The notes under the pieces are model-generated. The model did no database searches. It worked only from the letters and a program-made list of their open reading frames with translations, and was not told where the DNA came from. From Streptomyces ardesiacus (GTDB lineage: Bacteria > Actinomycetota > Actinomycetes > Streptomycetales > Streptomycetaceae): 64,000 nt of DNA. This document shows, in pieces, positions 36,369 to 45,231 of the stretch. The DNA lies in assembly GCF_003112575.1 (NCBI RefSeq), contig NZ_BEWC01000006.1, positions 248,001 through 312,000 of the forward strand. Direction: 5' to 3'. The first letter of the stretch is position 1. Every line of letters starts with the position of its first letter. The translations under genes were made by a program, and so were the position numbers.

Positions 36369-36412
36369 CCCGAAGGGCGCCCTCTTCCGGTGGGAAGAGG
36401 GCGCCCTTCGGG
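36369..36412. terminator. 20-base perfect bidirectional terminator
   Basis: Perfect 20-base stem beginning CCCGAAGGGCGCC with the tetraloop GGTG, between the convergent response-regulator and binding-protein genes. Confidence 0.85.
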
Positions 36413-36427
36413 TGTGCCGGGGCGGTG

Positions 36428-38032
36428 TCAGCCGCTGACGCCCCGGCCCAGCTCCCACAGTTGCAGCGTCGCGGACGCGTTGAGGAGGTAGGCGGCGCCG
36501 GTGACGTCGTCGCGGGTGGCGACGTACTGCTTGCCCTGCCACAGGGGGATCATCGGCACGTCGTCGGCGGTGATGTCCTGGATGTTGGTGAGGACGTCCA
36601 CCGCGGAGAGCCGGTCGGCCTCGCCACGGGACTCGGGGATCAGCTTGTTGATGATGTCCGGGTTCTGGTAGGGCGAGTTGAGGGTGTTGCCCTTGTCGAG
36701 GAACGGCGCGATGAAGCTGTCGGCGTCCGGGAAGTCGGGGAACCAGCCCATGCCGAAGGCGGAGTACTCGCGATTCAGCTCCGCCTTGCGGAACTTGCTC
36801 CAGGGCGTGCCCTTGATGTCGACGTCGAACAGGCCGCTGTCGTTGAGCTGCTTCTGGAGCTGCTCGAACTCCTGCTTGGTCGCGGCGCCGTAGTGGTCGG
36901 TCGTGTAGTTCAGCGTCAGCTTGACCGGCGTGGTGACGTCCGCGTCCTCCAGCGTCGCCTTCGCCTTGGCGACGCTCGGGTCGCCGTACGTGTTGAAGAA
37001 CGAGTTGGAGTGGCCGGTGATGCCGGCCGGGACCATCGAGTACAGCGGCTGGGCCTGCGAGCCGTAGACGGTGGAGACGAGTTCGCTGCGGTTGATGACC
37101 TGGGCGACCGCCTGGCGCACCGCCTTGTCCTTCACCACGGGCGCCTCCGTGTTGAAGGCCAGGTAGCGGATCTCCAGGCCGGACACCTCGACGAGGCTGA
37201 CGTCGCCGTCGGTGGCCTTGGCGAGCTGCTGGACCTGTTCCGGCGTCATGGCGCGGGTCATGACGTCGATGTCGCCCTTGTCGATCGCGGCGCCCATGGC
37301 CTCCGCGTCGTCGAAGAAGACCATCTCGACCTTGTCGTTGTTCACCTTCGCGCTCCCCTTGTAGGTGGGGTTCTTGGTGAACACGGCCTTGGTGAGCTCG
37401 TTGTCCTTGACCTCGGCCTTCATGGTGTACGGGCCGGAGCCGTCCAGTTCCCAGCCGTCGCGCAGCTTGTCCTTGGGGTACTGGTCGGGGTTGACGATGC
37501 CCGAGACCGGCGTCGACAGCTTGTACGGGAAGGTGGCGTCCGCCGTCTTGAGGTGGAAGACGACCTCGCGGTCGCCCTGGGTCTCGACGGTGTCGACGGT
37601 GTTGAGCAGCGAGGCCACCTCGGTGTCGGCGTCGATGGCCAGGGCGCGCTCGATGGAGTACTTGACGTCCTCGGCGGTGACGGGGTCGCCGTTGGCGAAC
37701 TTCAGCCCGTCCCGCAGGGTGCACGCGTACCGTTCGTTTCCGGTGTCGGTGAACCCGCACTTCTGCGCGGCGTCCGGCACCGGTTCGCCGCCTCCGCGGG
37801 GCTGCGCCATGAGCGTCTGCGTGGTCTGACGCAGGACGTTCCAGAGGCCGACGTCGTAGGCGTATGCCGGGTCGAGCGGCGCGGGCGTCTCCTCGGAGGC
37901 GCTGAACCGGTCCGTGGTGCCGACGACGATCGCGTCCCCGTCGCCGCTGCCGCTGTCCGATCCTCCGCAGGCGGCGAGCACCGGCGCGAGCAGGCCGACG
38001 ACGGCCGGCAGCACCAAAGTCTTGCGGTTCAT
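36428..38032 (-). CDS. ABC transporter peptide-binding lipoprotein (family 5), orphan
   Basis: Solute-binding protein of the DppA/OppA family, 534 residues. The signal peptide ends in the lipobox LAAC followed by a Gly/Ser linker, so it is lipid-anchored. Family features are LRDGLKFANGDPVTAEDVKY (the SBP family 5 signature region) and DGSGPYTMKAE. No permease or ATPase genes are adjacent, so the partner transporter is encoded elsewhere or this acts as a binding or sensing protein. The ligand is unknown (oligopeptides or nickel-like complexes are typical). Confidence 0.92.
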   Translation of the reverse strand: MNRKTLVLPAVVGLLAPVLAACGGSDSGSGDGDAIVVGTTDRFSASEETPAPLDPAYAYDVGLWNVLRQTTQTLMAQPRGGGEPVPDAAQKCGFTDTGNERYACTLRDGLKFANGDPVTAEDVKYSIERALAIDADTEVASLLNTVDTVETQGDREVVFHLKTADATFPYKLSTPVSGIVNPDQYPKDKLRDGWELDGSGPYTMKAEVKDNELTKAVFTKNPTYKGSAKVNNDKVEMVFFDDAEAMGAAIDKGDIDVMTRAMTPEQVQQLAKATDGDVSLVEVSGLEIRYLAFNTEAPVVKDKAVRQAVAQVINRSELVSTVYGSQAQPLYSMVPAGITGHSNSFFNTYGDPSVAKAKATLEDADVTTPVKLTLNYTTDHYGAATKQEFEQLQKQLNDSGLFDVDIKGTPWSKFRKAELNREYSAFGMGWFPDFPDADSFIAPFLDKGNTLNSPYQNPDIINKLIPESRGEADRLSAVDVLTNIQDITADDVPMIPLWQGKQYVATRDDVTGAAYLLNASATLQLWELGRGVSG

Positions 38033-38477
38033 GCTCGAGTTTCTCCAGAGCTGTCGGTCCGTGTATCCGGCATGCAGGGGTGTCGCGGCGGATCACGGGG
38101 GTAGTGGCCGATGTTCTCGCGACGAGATTAGTCCGCGCCCGCACGGGGGTTCGCAGCCACCGGAGTTGAGGGCTCATCACGGAGCGAAACCGGGTGTGGA
38201 CACACCGAAAACCCGACAGTGGAAGGATTAGTGCAGGGTTTCACCAATCAGGACACAAAGCCCCCTCGACAACGTTGGCCAGAGGGGGTGCGGCACACCC
38301 TCGGACCCCCTGTCGAGCCCCGCGCACGTGGCGAACGTCACAGTTGCGCTTCGGCCGTCGGTGCTGGAATTCGGCCAGGCCACGGGGGCGGAAATAGCCG
38401 TGGGAACACCGGCCGGGCCGCGCGGGGCGCCCCTTCCCGGAATTGCCGCTTAACGCGGCTGCACGCTCGGTGAACGT
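38033..38477. other. 445-base spacer with one hairpin
   Basis: Upstream region of the peptide-binding lipoprotein and downstream region of the HAD gene. It contains a 7-base inverted repeat (CCCCCTC-N14-GAGGGGG, 38261-38288). No convincing open frame is present. Confidence 0.5.
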
Positions 38478-39179
38478 CTAGCGCATTTGTGTCATCAGGC
38501 CGCGCAGAAATGTCAGGTCGACCTCTTCCAGGGAGGTGACCACCGTGCGCCGGGCGGCGGGGGTGATGGGGGCGACCGAGGGCACGGCCACGACGTGGCA
38601 GCCGGCCGCCTCGGCGGCGGCGACCCCGGTCGCGGTGTCCTCGACGACGGCGCAGCGGGCCGGGTCCGCGCCGAGTCCGGCCGCGGCGGTCAGGTAGGGG
38701 TCGGGGTGGGGCTTGGTGCGCGGCACCTCGTCGCCGGCGACGGTGAGGGCGAAGTGCTCGGGGCCGAGCGACTTCAGGACGCGGTCGATGATGCGCCGGT
38801 GCGAGGCGGAGACCAGGGCCGTGGGGACGTCGTGGGCGGACAGCTCCGCGAGCAGCCGGGCGGCGCCGGGCATGAGCGGCAGGTCGCGGCCGATGCGCTC
38901 CTCGAAGCCGTCGTTGAGGAGCACGCTCAGCTCGGCGAGGGTGATGTCGGCGCCGGTGGCCTCGATGAGGAAGCCCGCGCTGCGGGTCATGGGGCCGCCG
39001 ACCACGACGTGACGCCAGGAGTCGTCCAGAGTGTGGCCGAGGGAGGCGAAGACCTCCGTCTCGACGTCCCACCAGAAGCCCTCGGTGTCCACCAGGGTGC
39101 CGTCCATGTCGAGGAGCACGGCTTGCAGGGCGGAGCCTTCGGCCGTACGGGTTCCGAGCGCGGGGACCGTACTGGTCAT
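38478..39179 (-). CDS. HAD-superfamily phosphatase (beta-phosphoglucomutase-like)
   Basis: 233-residue hydrolase. Motif I is LLDMDGTLVDTEG (nucleophile Asp24, acid/base Asp26), motif II is ALVSASHRR, the motif III lysine is in PRTKPHPDPY and motif IV is VVEDTATGVAAAEAAG. A four-helix cap sits between motifs I and II (C1 type), as in small-sugar-phosphate phosphatases. ATG at 39179 follows AAGGAGG; a longer in-frame start at 39218 is unlikely. The substrate is unknown. Confidence 0.92.
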   Translation of the reverse strand: MTSTVPALGTRTAEGSALQAVLLDMDGTLVDTEGFWWDVETEVFASLGHTLDDSWRHVVVGGPMTRSAGFLIEATGADITLAELSVLLNDGFEERIGRDLPLMPGAARLLAELSAHDVPTALVSASHRRIIDRVLKSLGPEHFALTVAGDEVPRTKPHPDPYLTAAAGLGADPARCAVVEDTATGVAAAEAAGCHVVAVPSVAPITPAARRTVVTSLEEVDLTFLRGLMTQMR

Positions 39180-39203
39180 CCACGTACCTCCTTGAGGGAC
39201 GAT

Positions 39204-39234
39204 CAGGCCGGCTCCCACGAAGGGAGCCGGCCTG
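39204..39234 (-). terminator. Terminator after metH
   Basis: Perfect 13-base stem (CAGGCCGGCTCCC) with the loop ACGAA, between the metH stop and the HAD start codon. It should separate the two transcripts. Confidence 0.75.
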
Positions 39235-39306
39235 CGGTGGACCGACCAGTGTACGTCGTGCGGGACGCGAATGCCTGGTGTGACCGGTGGAGCGGTGGCG
39301 GCGCGC

Positions 39307-42300
39307 CTAGCGGGCGTTGAAGTACTTCGCCTCCGGGTGGTGGATGACGATGGCGTCGGTGGACTGCTCGGGGTGGAGCTGGAACTCCTCCGAGAGGTGG
39401 ACGCCGATGCGCTCCGGCTCCAGCAGGGCGGCGATCTTGGCGCGGTCCTCCAGGTCGGGGCAGGCGCCGTAGCCGAGGGAGAAGCGGGCGCCGCGGTACT
39501 TCAGGGCGAACATGTCCTCCATGTCGGCCGGGTCCTCCCCGGCGAAGCCGAGTTCGGAGCGCACGCGTGCGTGCCAGTACTCGGCGAGGGCCTCGGCGAG
39601 CTGGACGGACAGGCCGTGCAGTTCGAGGTAGTCGCGGTAGGCGTTGGCCTCGAACATGCGGGCCGTCTCCTCGCCGATGCGGGAGCCGACGGTGACGACC
39701 TGGAAGCCGACCACGTCGATCTCGCCGGACTCCTCCGGGCGGAAGAAGTCCGCCAGGCACAGCCGCCGGCCACGGCGCTGGCGCGGGAAGGTGAACCGGG
39801 TGCGCTCGTTGCCGTCGTCGTCGAGGACGATCAGGTCGTCGTCCTTGGAGACACAGGGGAAGTAGCCGTACACCACGGCCGCCTCCAGCAGGTTCTCCGT
39901 CTGGAGCCGGTCGAGCAGCCCGCGCAGCCTGGGCCGGCCCTCGGACTCCACCAGCTCCTCGTACGACGGTCCCTCGCCGGTGCGGGCCTGCTTGAGGCCC
40001 CACTGGCCCTTGAAGAGGGCGCCCTCGTCGAGCCAGGAGGCGTACTCCTTGAGCTGGATGCCCTTGACGACGCGGGTGCCGCGGAACGGCGGCTCGGGGA
40101 CGGGGTTGTCGGTGGCCACGTCGGAGCGGACGCTGCCCTCCTCGGGCCGGTCCTCGATCTCGACGGTGGCCGCCCGCACCCGGCGCTGCTTCAGTTCGGG
40201 CAGCTTGGCGCCGGGCACGCCCCGCTTGATGCCGATGAGCGCGTCCATCAGACGCAGTCCCTCGAAGGCGTCGCGGGCGTAGCGGACTTCGCCGTCGTAG
40301 ATCTCGTGGAGGTCCTGTTCGACGTAGGCGCGGGTGAGGGCGGCGCCGCCGAGGATGACGGGGTAGTCAGCGGCCAGCTTGCGCTGGTTGAGCTCCTCCA
40401 GGTTCTCCTTCATGATCACGGTGGACTTGACCAGGAGGCCGGACATGCCGATCACGTCGGCCTTGTGCTCGTCGGCGGCTTCCAGGATGGCCGAGACGGG
40501 CTGCTTGATGCCGAGATTGACGACGGTGTAGCCGTTGTTGGACAGGATGATGTCGACGAGGTTCTTGCCGATGTCGTGGACGTCGCCGCGGACGGTGGCC
40601 AGCACGATCGTGCCCTTGCCCGCGTCGTCGGTCTTCTCCATGTGCGGCTCCAGGTGAGCCACCGCGCTCTTCATGACCTCGGCGGACTGCAGCACGAACG
40701 GCAGCTGCATCTGTCCGGAACCGAAGAGTTCACCGACGACCTTCATGCCGTCGAGCAGGGTGTCGTTGACGATGTCGAGCGCGGGACGCTCGGTCAGGGC
40801 GTCGTCGAGGTCCTGTTCCAGGCCGTTCTTCTCGCCGTCGATGATGCGGCGCTTGAGGCGCTCCTCCAGCGGGAGGGCGGCCAGTTCCTCGGCCTTGGAC
40901 GCCTTCAGCGACTTCGCGGTCGCGCCCTCGAACAACTGCATCAGCTTCTGCAGCGGGTCGTAGCCCTCGCGGCGGCGGTCGTAGATCAGGTCCAGGGCCG
41001 TGGTGACCTGTTCCTCGTCGAACCGGGCGATCGGCAGGATCTTCGACGCGTGGACGATCGCCGAGTCCAGGCCCGCCTTGACGCACTCGTCCAGGAAGAC
41101 CGAGTTCAGCAGGATCCGGGCGGCCGGGTTGAGGCCGAAGGAGATGTTCGACAGACCCAGCGTGGTCTGCACCTGCGGGTGGCGCTTCTTCAGCTCCCGG
41201 ATTCCCTCGATGGTCGCCAGACCGTCCTTGCGGGACTCCTCCTGCCCGGTGCAGATCGTGAACGTCAGGCAGTCCACGAGGATGTCCGACTCGTGGATGC
41301 CCCAGTTCCCGGTCAGGTCGTCGATGAGCCGTTCGGCGATCTCGACCTTCTTCTCGGCCGTCCGGGCCTGCCCCTCCTCGTCGATCGTCAGGGCGATCAG
41401 CGCGGCACCGTGCTCCCGGGCGAGCGTGGTGACGCGGGCGAAGCGGGACTCGGGGCCCGCGCCGTCCTCGTAGTTCACCGAGTTGATCACCGCGCGCCCG
41501 CCGAGCTTCTCGAGGCCCGCCCGGATGACCTCCACCTCGGTGGAGTCCAGCACGATCGGCAGCGTCGAGGCCGTCGCGAACCGGCCGGCCAGCTCCTCCA
41601 TGTCGGCCACGCCGTCGCGGCCCACGTAGTCCACGCACAGGTCGAGCATGTGCGCGCCCTCACGGATCTGGTCCCGCGCCATCTCCACGCAGTCGTCCCA
41701 GCGGCCGTCCAGCATCGCCTCGCGGAACTTCTTCGAACCGTTGGCGTTGGTGCGCTCGCCGATGGCCAGGTAGGAGGTGTCCTGCCGGAACGGCACGCTC
41801 TGGTAGAGCGAGGCGGCGCCCGGCTCCGGACGCGGATCACGTGGCGTGGGCTCGGCGCCCCGTACCCGCTCGACCACCTGGCGCAGGTGCTCGGGGGTCG
41901 TGCCGCAGCAGCCGCCGACCAGCGACAGGCCGTACTCCCGTACGAACGTCTCGTGCGCGTCGGCGAGCTCGGGCGCGGTCAGCGGGTAGTGGGCGCCGTC
42001 CTTGCCGAGGACGGGCAGGCCGGCGTTGGGCATGCAGGTCAGCGGGATGCGGGCGTGGCGGGCGAGGTAGCGCAGGTGCTCGCTCATCTCGGCGGGGCCG
42101 GTGGCGCAGTTCATGCCGATCATGTCGATGCCGAGCGGCTCCAGCGCGGTCAGCGCGGCGCCGATCTCCGAGCCGAGCAGCATGGTGCCGGTCGTCTCGA
42201 CGGTGACGGAGACGATGACGGGCAGGTCCAGGCCGAGGGCGTCCAGGGCGCGCCGGGCCCCGAGCACGGAGGCCTTGGTCTGCAGCAGGTCCTGCGTGGT

Positions 42301-42819
42301 CTCGACGAGCAGCGCGTCGGCGCCGCCGGCGACCAGGCCCTCGGCGTTGCGCTGGTAGGCGTCGCGCAGGACGGTGTACGGGGCGTGGCCGAGGGTGGGG
42401 AGCTTGGTGCCGGGGCCGATGGAGCCGAGGACCCAGCGCTGCCGCCCGTCCTCGGCGGTGAACGCGTCGGCGGTCTCGCGGGCGACGCGGGCGCCGGCCT
42501 CGGACAGTTCGTGGACGCGCTCGGCGATGTCGTACTCGCCGAGGGCGGAGTGGTTGGCGCCGAAGGTGTTGGTGCCGACGCAGTCGACTCCCGCGGCGAA
42601 GTACTCCTCGTGCACCGAGCGGACGATGTCCGGGCGGGTGACGTTGAGGACCTCGTTGCACCCTTCGAGCTGCTGGAAGTCGTCGAGCGTGGGGTTCTGC
42701 GCCTGGAGCATGGTGCCCATCGCGCCGTCGGCGACCACCACGCGGGTGGCGAGGGCCTCTCGGAGGGCGGACACGCGGGTACGGGTGTCGGCGGGCGGGG
42801 TGGATGGCGACGAGGCCAT
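39307..42819 (-). CDS. metH: Cobalamin-dependent methionine synthase MetH
   Basis: Transfers the methyl group of methyltetrahydrofolate to homocysteine through cob(I)alamin; 1170 residues with all four modules. The homocysteine domain (DGAMGTMLQAQ; zinc cysteines at GMNCATGPAEM and GGCCGTTPEH) is followed by the pterin-binding domain (GERTNANGSKKFREAM), the B12 domain (ATVRGDVHDIGKNL, His as lower cobalt ligand; GMSGLLVKSTVIM) and the C-terminal activation domain. ATG at 42819 lies 7 bases after GGGAG; open sequence further upstream is not conserved-looking. Monocistronic, followed by a terminator. Confidence 0.96.
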   Translation of the reverse strand: MASSPSTPPADTRTRVSALREALATRVVVADGAMGTMLQAQNPTLDDFQQLEGCNEVLNVTRPDIVRSVHEEYFAAGVDCVGTNTFGANHSALGEYDIAERVHELSEAGARVARETADAFTAEDGRQRWVLGSIGPGTKLPTLGHAPYTVLRDAYQRNAEGLVAGGADALLVETTQDLLQTKASVLGARRALDALGLDLPVIVSVTVETTGTMLLGSEIGAALTALEPLGIDMIGMNCATGPAEMSEHLRYLARHARIPLTCMPNAGLPVLGKDGAHYPLTAPELADAHETFVREYGLSLVGGCCGTTPEHLRQVVERVRGAEPTPRDPRPEPGAASLYQSVPFRQDTSYLAIGERTNANGSKKFREAMLDGRWDDCVEMARDQIREGAHMLDLCVDYVGRDGVADMEELAGRFATASTLPIVLDSTEVEVIRAGLEKLGGRAVINSVNYEDGAGPESRFARVTTLAREHGAALIALTIDEEGQARTAEKKVEIAERLIDDLTGNWGIHESDILVDCLTFTICTGQEESRKDGLATIEGIRELKKRHPQVQTTLGLSNISFGLNPAARILLNSVFLDECVKAGLDSAIVHASKILPIARFDEEQVTTALDLIYDRRREGYDPLQKLMQLFEGATAKSLKASKAEELAALPLEERLKRRIIDGEKNGLEQDLDDALTERPALDIVNDTLLDGMKVVGELFGSGQMQLPFVLQSAEVMKSAVAHLEPHMEKTDDAGKGTIVLATVRGDVHDIGKNLVDIILSNNGYTVVNLGIKQPVSAILEAADEHKADVIGMSGLLVKSTVIMKENLEELNQRKLAADYPVILGGAALTRAYVEQDLHEIYDGEVRYARDAFEGLRLMDALIGIKRGVPGAKLPELKQRRVRAATVEIEDRPEEGSVRSDVATDNPVPEPPFRGTRVVKGIQLKEYASWLDEGALFKGQWGLKQARTGEGPSYEELVESEGRPRLRGLLDRLQTENLLEAAVVYGYFPCVSKDDDLIVLDDDGNERTRFTFPRQRRGRRLCLADFFRPEESGEIDVVGFQVVTVGSRIGEETARMFEANAYRDYLELHGLSVQLAEALAEYWHARVRSELGFAGEDPADMEDMFALKYRGARFSLGYGACPDLEDRAKIAALLEPERIGVHLSEEFQLHPEQSTDAIVIHHPEAKYFNAR

Positions 42820-43207
42820 GAATGGGCTCCCTAGGATGCGACGGCTGTCGGCTTTGCCTCTGCCCGGTGCCGTCCGTCGTGGACGTCCCGGGGAGAACGC
42901 ACGCCGCCAGGGTAGCCGGGTCCGGGCGCCGATGGTCAGGGCGTCCACGAGACGGACGAGGCCGGCGGGGTGAATACCGGCCGAACGGACGAGTGCCGCC
43001 TCCCCGAACGGCCCCCGGCGGCGGGGGCGCGGGCCCGGTGCCCGTGCTTCCCGGAGGGCGGCCGCGGTCACTCGGAGGTGGCCGAAGTGCAACAGTTGCC
43101 CGCCGACCATTAGCGGGAGGTCGGCATGGACCGGTAGTGTTCGGCATTGCCGAACAGCGTCTGCGACGCCGGGGTCGGCACTCGAAGGGGACGGAGGCAG
43201 TACGTCG
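42820..43207. promoter_or_regulatory. Divergent metH / gylR upstream region
   Basis: 388 bases between the divergent metH and gylR genes. It holds the gylR-proximal palindrome listed separately and a -10-like TAGTGT overlapping it. I searched the metH leader for cobalamin, SAM and SAH riboswitch hallmarks and recognised none. Confidence 0.5.
43138..43156. promoter_or_regulatory. GylR operator, perfect palindrome upstream of gylR
   Basis: TGTTCGGCA-T-TGCCGAACA, a 19-base perfect palindrome 51 bases before the gylR start, overlapping a TAGTGT -10-like element. It fits autorepression of the IclR-type regulator. Confidence 0.75.
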
Positions 43208-43972
43208 ATGGCACGGAACATCCAGTCGCTCGAGCGGGCGGCCGCGATGCTGCGCCTGCTCGCGGGCGGCGAGCGGCGGCTCGGCCTGTCGGACATCGCC
43301 TCGTCGCTGGGTCTGGCCAAAGGCACCGCGCACGGCATCCTGCGCACCCTCCAGCAGGAGGGCTTCGTCGAGCAGGACGACGCCTCGGGGCGCTACCAGC
43401 TGGGCGCCGAGCTGCTGCGCCTGGGCACGACCTACCTGGACGTGCACGAGCTGCGGGCCCGCGCCCTGGTGTGGACGGACGACCTGGCCCGCTCCAGCGG
43501 CGAGAGCGTCCACCTCGGCGTCCTGCACCAGCAGGGCGTGCTGATCGTGCACCACGTCTTCCGGCCCGACGACAGCCGGCAGGTCCTGGAGATCGGGGCC
43601 ATGCAGCCGCTGCACTCGACGGCGCTGGGCAAGGTGCTGTCGGCGTACGACCCGGTGGCGCACAGCGAGGCGCTGGAGGCGGACCGCAAGGCGTTCACGG
43701 ACCGCACCGTCTGCGAGCCGGACGACTTCGAGCACGTCCTGGACCTCACCCGCGCGCGCGGGTACGCGGCCGACGTCGAGGAGACCTGGGAGGGCATCGC
43801 CTCCATCGCCGCCCCCATCCACGACCGCAGGCGGATGCCGGTGGGCGCGGTCGGCATCACGGGGGCCGTGGAGCGGCTGCGCCGGGAGGGCGAGCTGCGG
43901 CCCGAGCTGGTCGCGGCGGTACGGGACTGCGCCCGCGCGGTGTCGCGGGACCTGGGCGCGGGGCGGTTCTAG
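43208..43972 (+). CDS. gylR: IclR-family glycerol operon repressor GylR
   Basis: 254 residues. The N-terminal winged helix (LSDIASSLGLAKGTAHGILR, then TLQQEGFV) precedes an IclR effector domain (LHSTALGKVLSAY is the family signature). The S. coelicolor homologue represses the gyl operon and itself, and is relieved by glycerol or glycerol-3-phosphate. The ATG follows GGAGG at 12 bases. The matching palindromes in front of this gene and of the facilitator gene support the assignment. Confidence 0.95.
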   Translation: MARNIQSLERAAAMLRLLAGGERRLGLSDIASSLGLAKGTAHGILRTLQQEGFVEQDDASGRYQLGAELLRLGTTYLDVHELRARALVWTDDLARSSGESVHLGVLHQQGVLIVHHVFRPDDSRQVLEIGAMQPLHSTALGKVLSAYDPVAHSEALEADRKAFTDRTVCEPDDFEHVLDLTRARGYAADVEETWEGIASIAAPIHDRRRMPVGAVGITGAVERLRREGELRPELVAAVRDCARAVSRDLGAGRF

Positions 43973-44168
43973 GCGCGGGACGCCTTCAGGGGCGGGGCGC
44001 ACCACTGACACGGGCCGGGACACCGAGGGTGTTCCGGCCTTCGGCGTTCCCGCGGGCGCCGTCCCCCGGGAACGGACCGGGCGACCGGCAATCGGCCACC
44101 GGCGACCGGCGACGCGCATCGATAACCCCTGACGATCAATAACGATCGTGCTTTCGATAACAGAGCCC

Positions 44169-44197
44169 TTGACGCGCGCGTGACGTCGAACGAGACT
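44169..44197 (+). promoter_or_regulatory. Putative glycerol operon promoter
   Basis: TTGACG and GAGACT hexamers are separated by 17 bases, resembling a HrdB-type -35/-10 pair. The GylR operator begins 10 bases downstream, about where transcription would start. Three ATAAC direct repeats lie upstream (44120-44161). Confidence 0.5.
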
Positions 44198-44206
44198 CGC
44201 GTCCAT

Positions 44207-44225
44207 CGGTCGGCATTGTCGAACA
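44207..44225. promoter_or_regulatory. GylR operator upstream of the glycerol facilitator
   Basis: CGGTCGGCATTGTCGAACA matches 16 of 19 positions of the perfect palindrome in front of gylR. It lies just after the putative promoter, so bound GylR would block initiation. Confidence 0.7.
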
Positions 44226-44355
44226 CCTACCGGCAATACGCGTTAGAGTGTCCGCAGTGCCAAGGGCCGCCATCGCTCTCACACCGAGGGCGCCGGAACA
44301 CCCGGAGGGACCCGGGGGTTCGGCTTCCCCTGGACGAAGGACAAAGGAGTCGCGG

Positions 44356-45147
44356 GTGTCCAGCTCCGACATCTTCATCGGCGAGACCATCGGTACCGCC
44401 CTGCTCATCCTGCTCGGCGGCGGCGTGTGTGCCGCCGTGACGCTCAAGGCCTCCAAGGCGCGCAACGCCGGCTGGGTCGCCATCGCCTTCGGGTGGGGCT
44501 TCGCGGTCATGACGGCGGCGTACATATCGGGTCCGCTCTCCGGCGCGCACCTCAACCCGGCCGTGACGGTCGGCATCGCGATCAAGGACGGTGACTGGAG
44601 CAACACCCCGACCTACTTCGCGGGTCAGCTCCTGGGCGCCATGATCGGCGCGGTCCTGGTCTGGATCGCCTACTACGGCCAGTTCCAGGCCCACCTCACC
44701 GACCGGGAGATCGTCGGCGGTCCCGGTGCGCAGGACACGGCCAAGTCCGTCGAGGCGCAGGAGAAGGGCGCCGGCCCCGTCCTGGGCGTCTTCTCCACGG
44801 GCCCCGAGATCCGGCACACGGTCCAGAACCTCGCCACCGAGATCATCGGCACCTTCGTGCTGCTGCTCGCCATCCTCACCCAGGGCCTCAACGACGAGGG
44901 CAACGGTCTCGGGATTCTGGGCGCGCTGATCACCGGGTTCGTGGTCGTCTCGATCGGCCTGTCGCTCGGCGGCCCGACGGGATATGCGATCAACCCGGTC
45001 CGCGACCTCGGCCCGCGCATCGTGCACGCCCTGCTGCCCCTGCCCAACAAGGGCGGCTCCGACTGGTCCTACGCCTGGATCCCGGTCGTCGGTCCGCTGA
45101 TCGGCGGTGCGATCGCCGGAGGTGTCTACAACGTCGCGTTCGCCTGA
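44356..45147 (+). CDS. glpF: Glycerol uptake facilitator
   Basis: Aquaglyceroporin of 263 residues and six membrane spans. The first NPA box is conserved ([11 protein letters not shown]). The second reads [11 protein letters not shown], with Val in place of Ala, while the glyceroporin-specific Asp and Arg are kept. GTG at 44356 is 6 bases after AAAGGAG; the longer upstream frame (rich in Pro/Gly) is unlikely to be translated. First gene of the gyl operon (gylC in the older S. coelicolor naming). Confidence 0.95.
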   Translation: MSSSDIFIGETIGTALLILLGGGVCAAVTLKASKARNAGWVAIAFGWGFAVMTAAYISGPLSGAHLNPAVTVGIAIKDGDWSNTPTYFAGQLLGAMIGAVLVWIAYYGQFQAHLTDREIVGGPGAQDTAKSVEAQEKGAGPVLGVFSTGPEIRHTVQNLATEIIGTFVLLLAILTQGLNDEGNGLGILGALITGFVVVSIGLSLGGPTGYAINPVRDLGPRIVHALLPLPNKGGSDWSYAWIPVVGPLIGGAIAGGVYNVAFA

Positions 45148-45231
45148 GCGGGCCCCCGCTCGGCGATCATCGAGCCGCAGACCACGCGCCGTACGCACCG
45201 GCAACCCACCACGGAACTCCAGGAGCACACA

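Noticed and set aside
42820-43137. Possible cobalamin, SAM or SAH riboswitch before metH
   Set aside because: No hallmark box of these riboswitch classes was recognisable in the leader; only weak local pairing.
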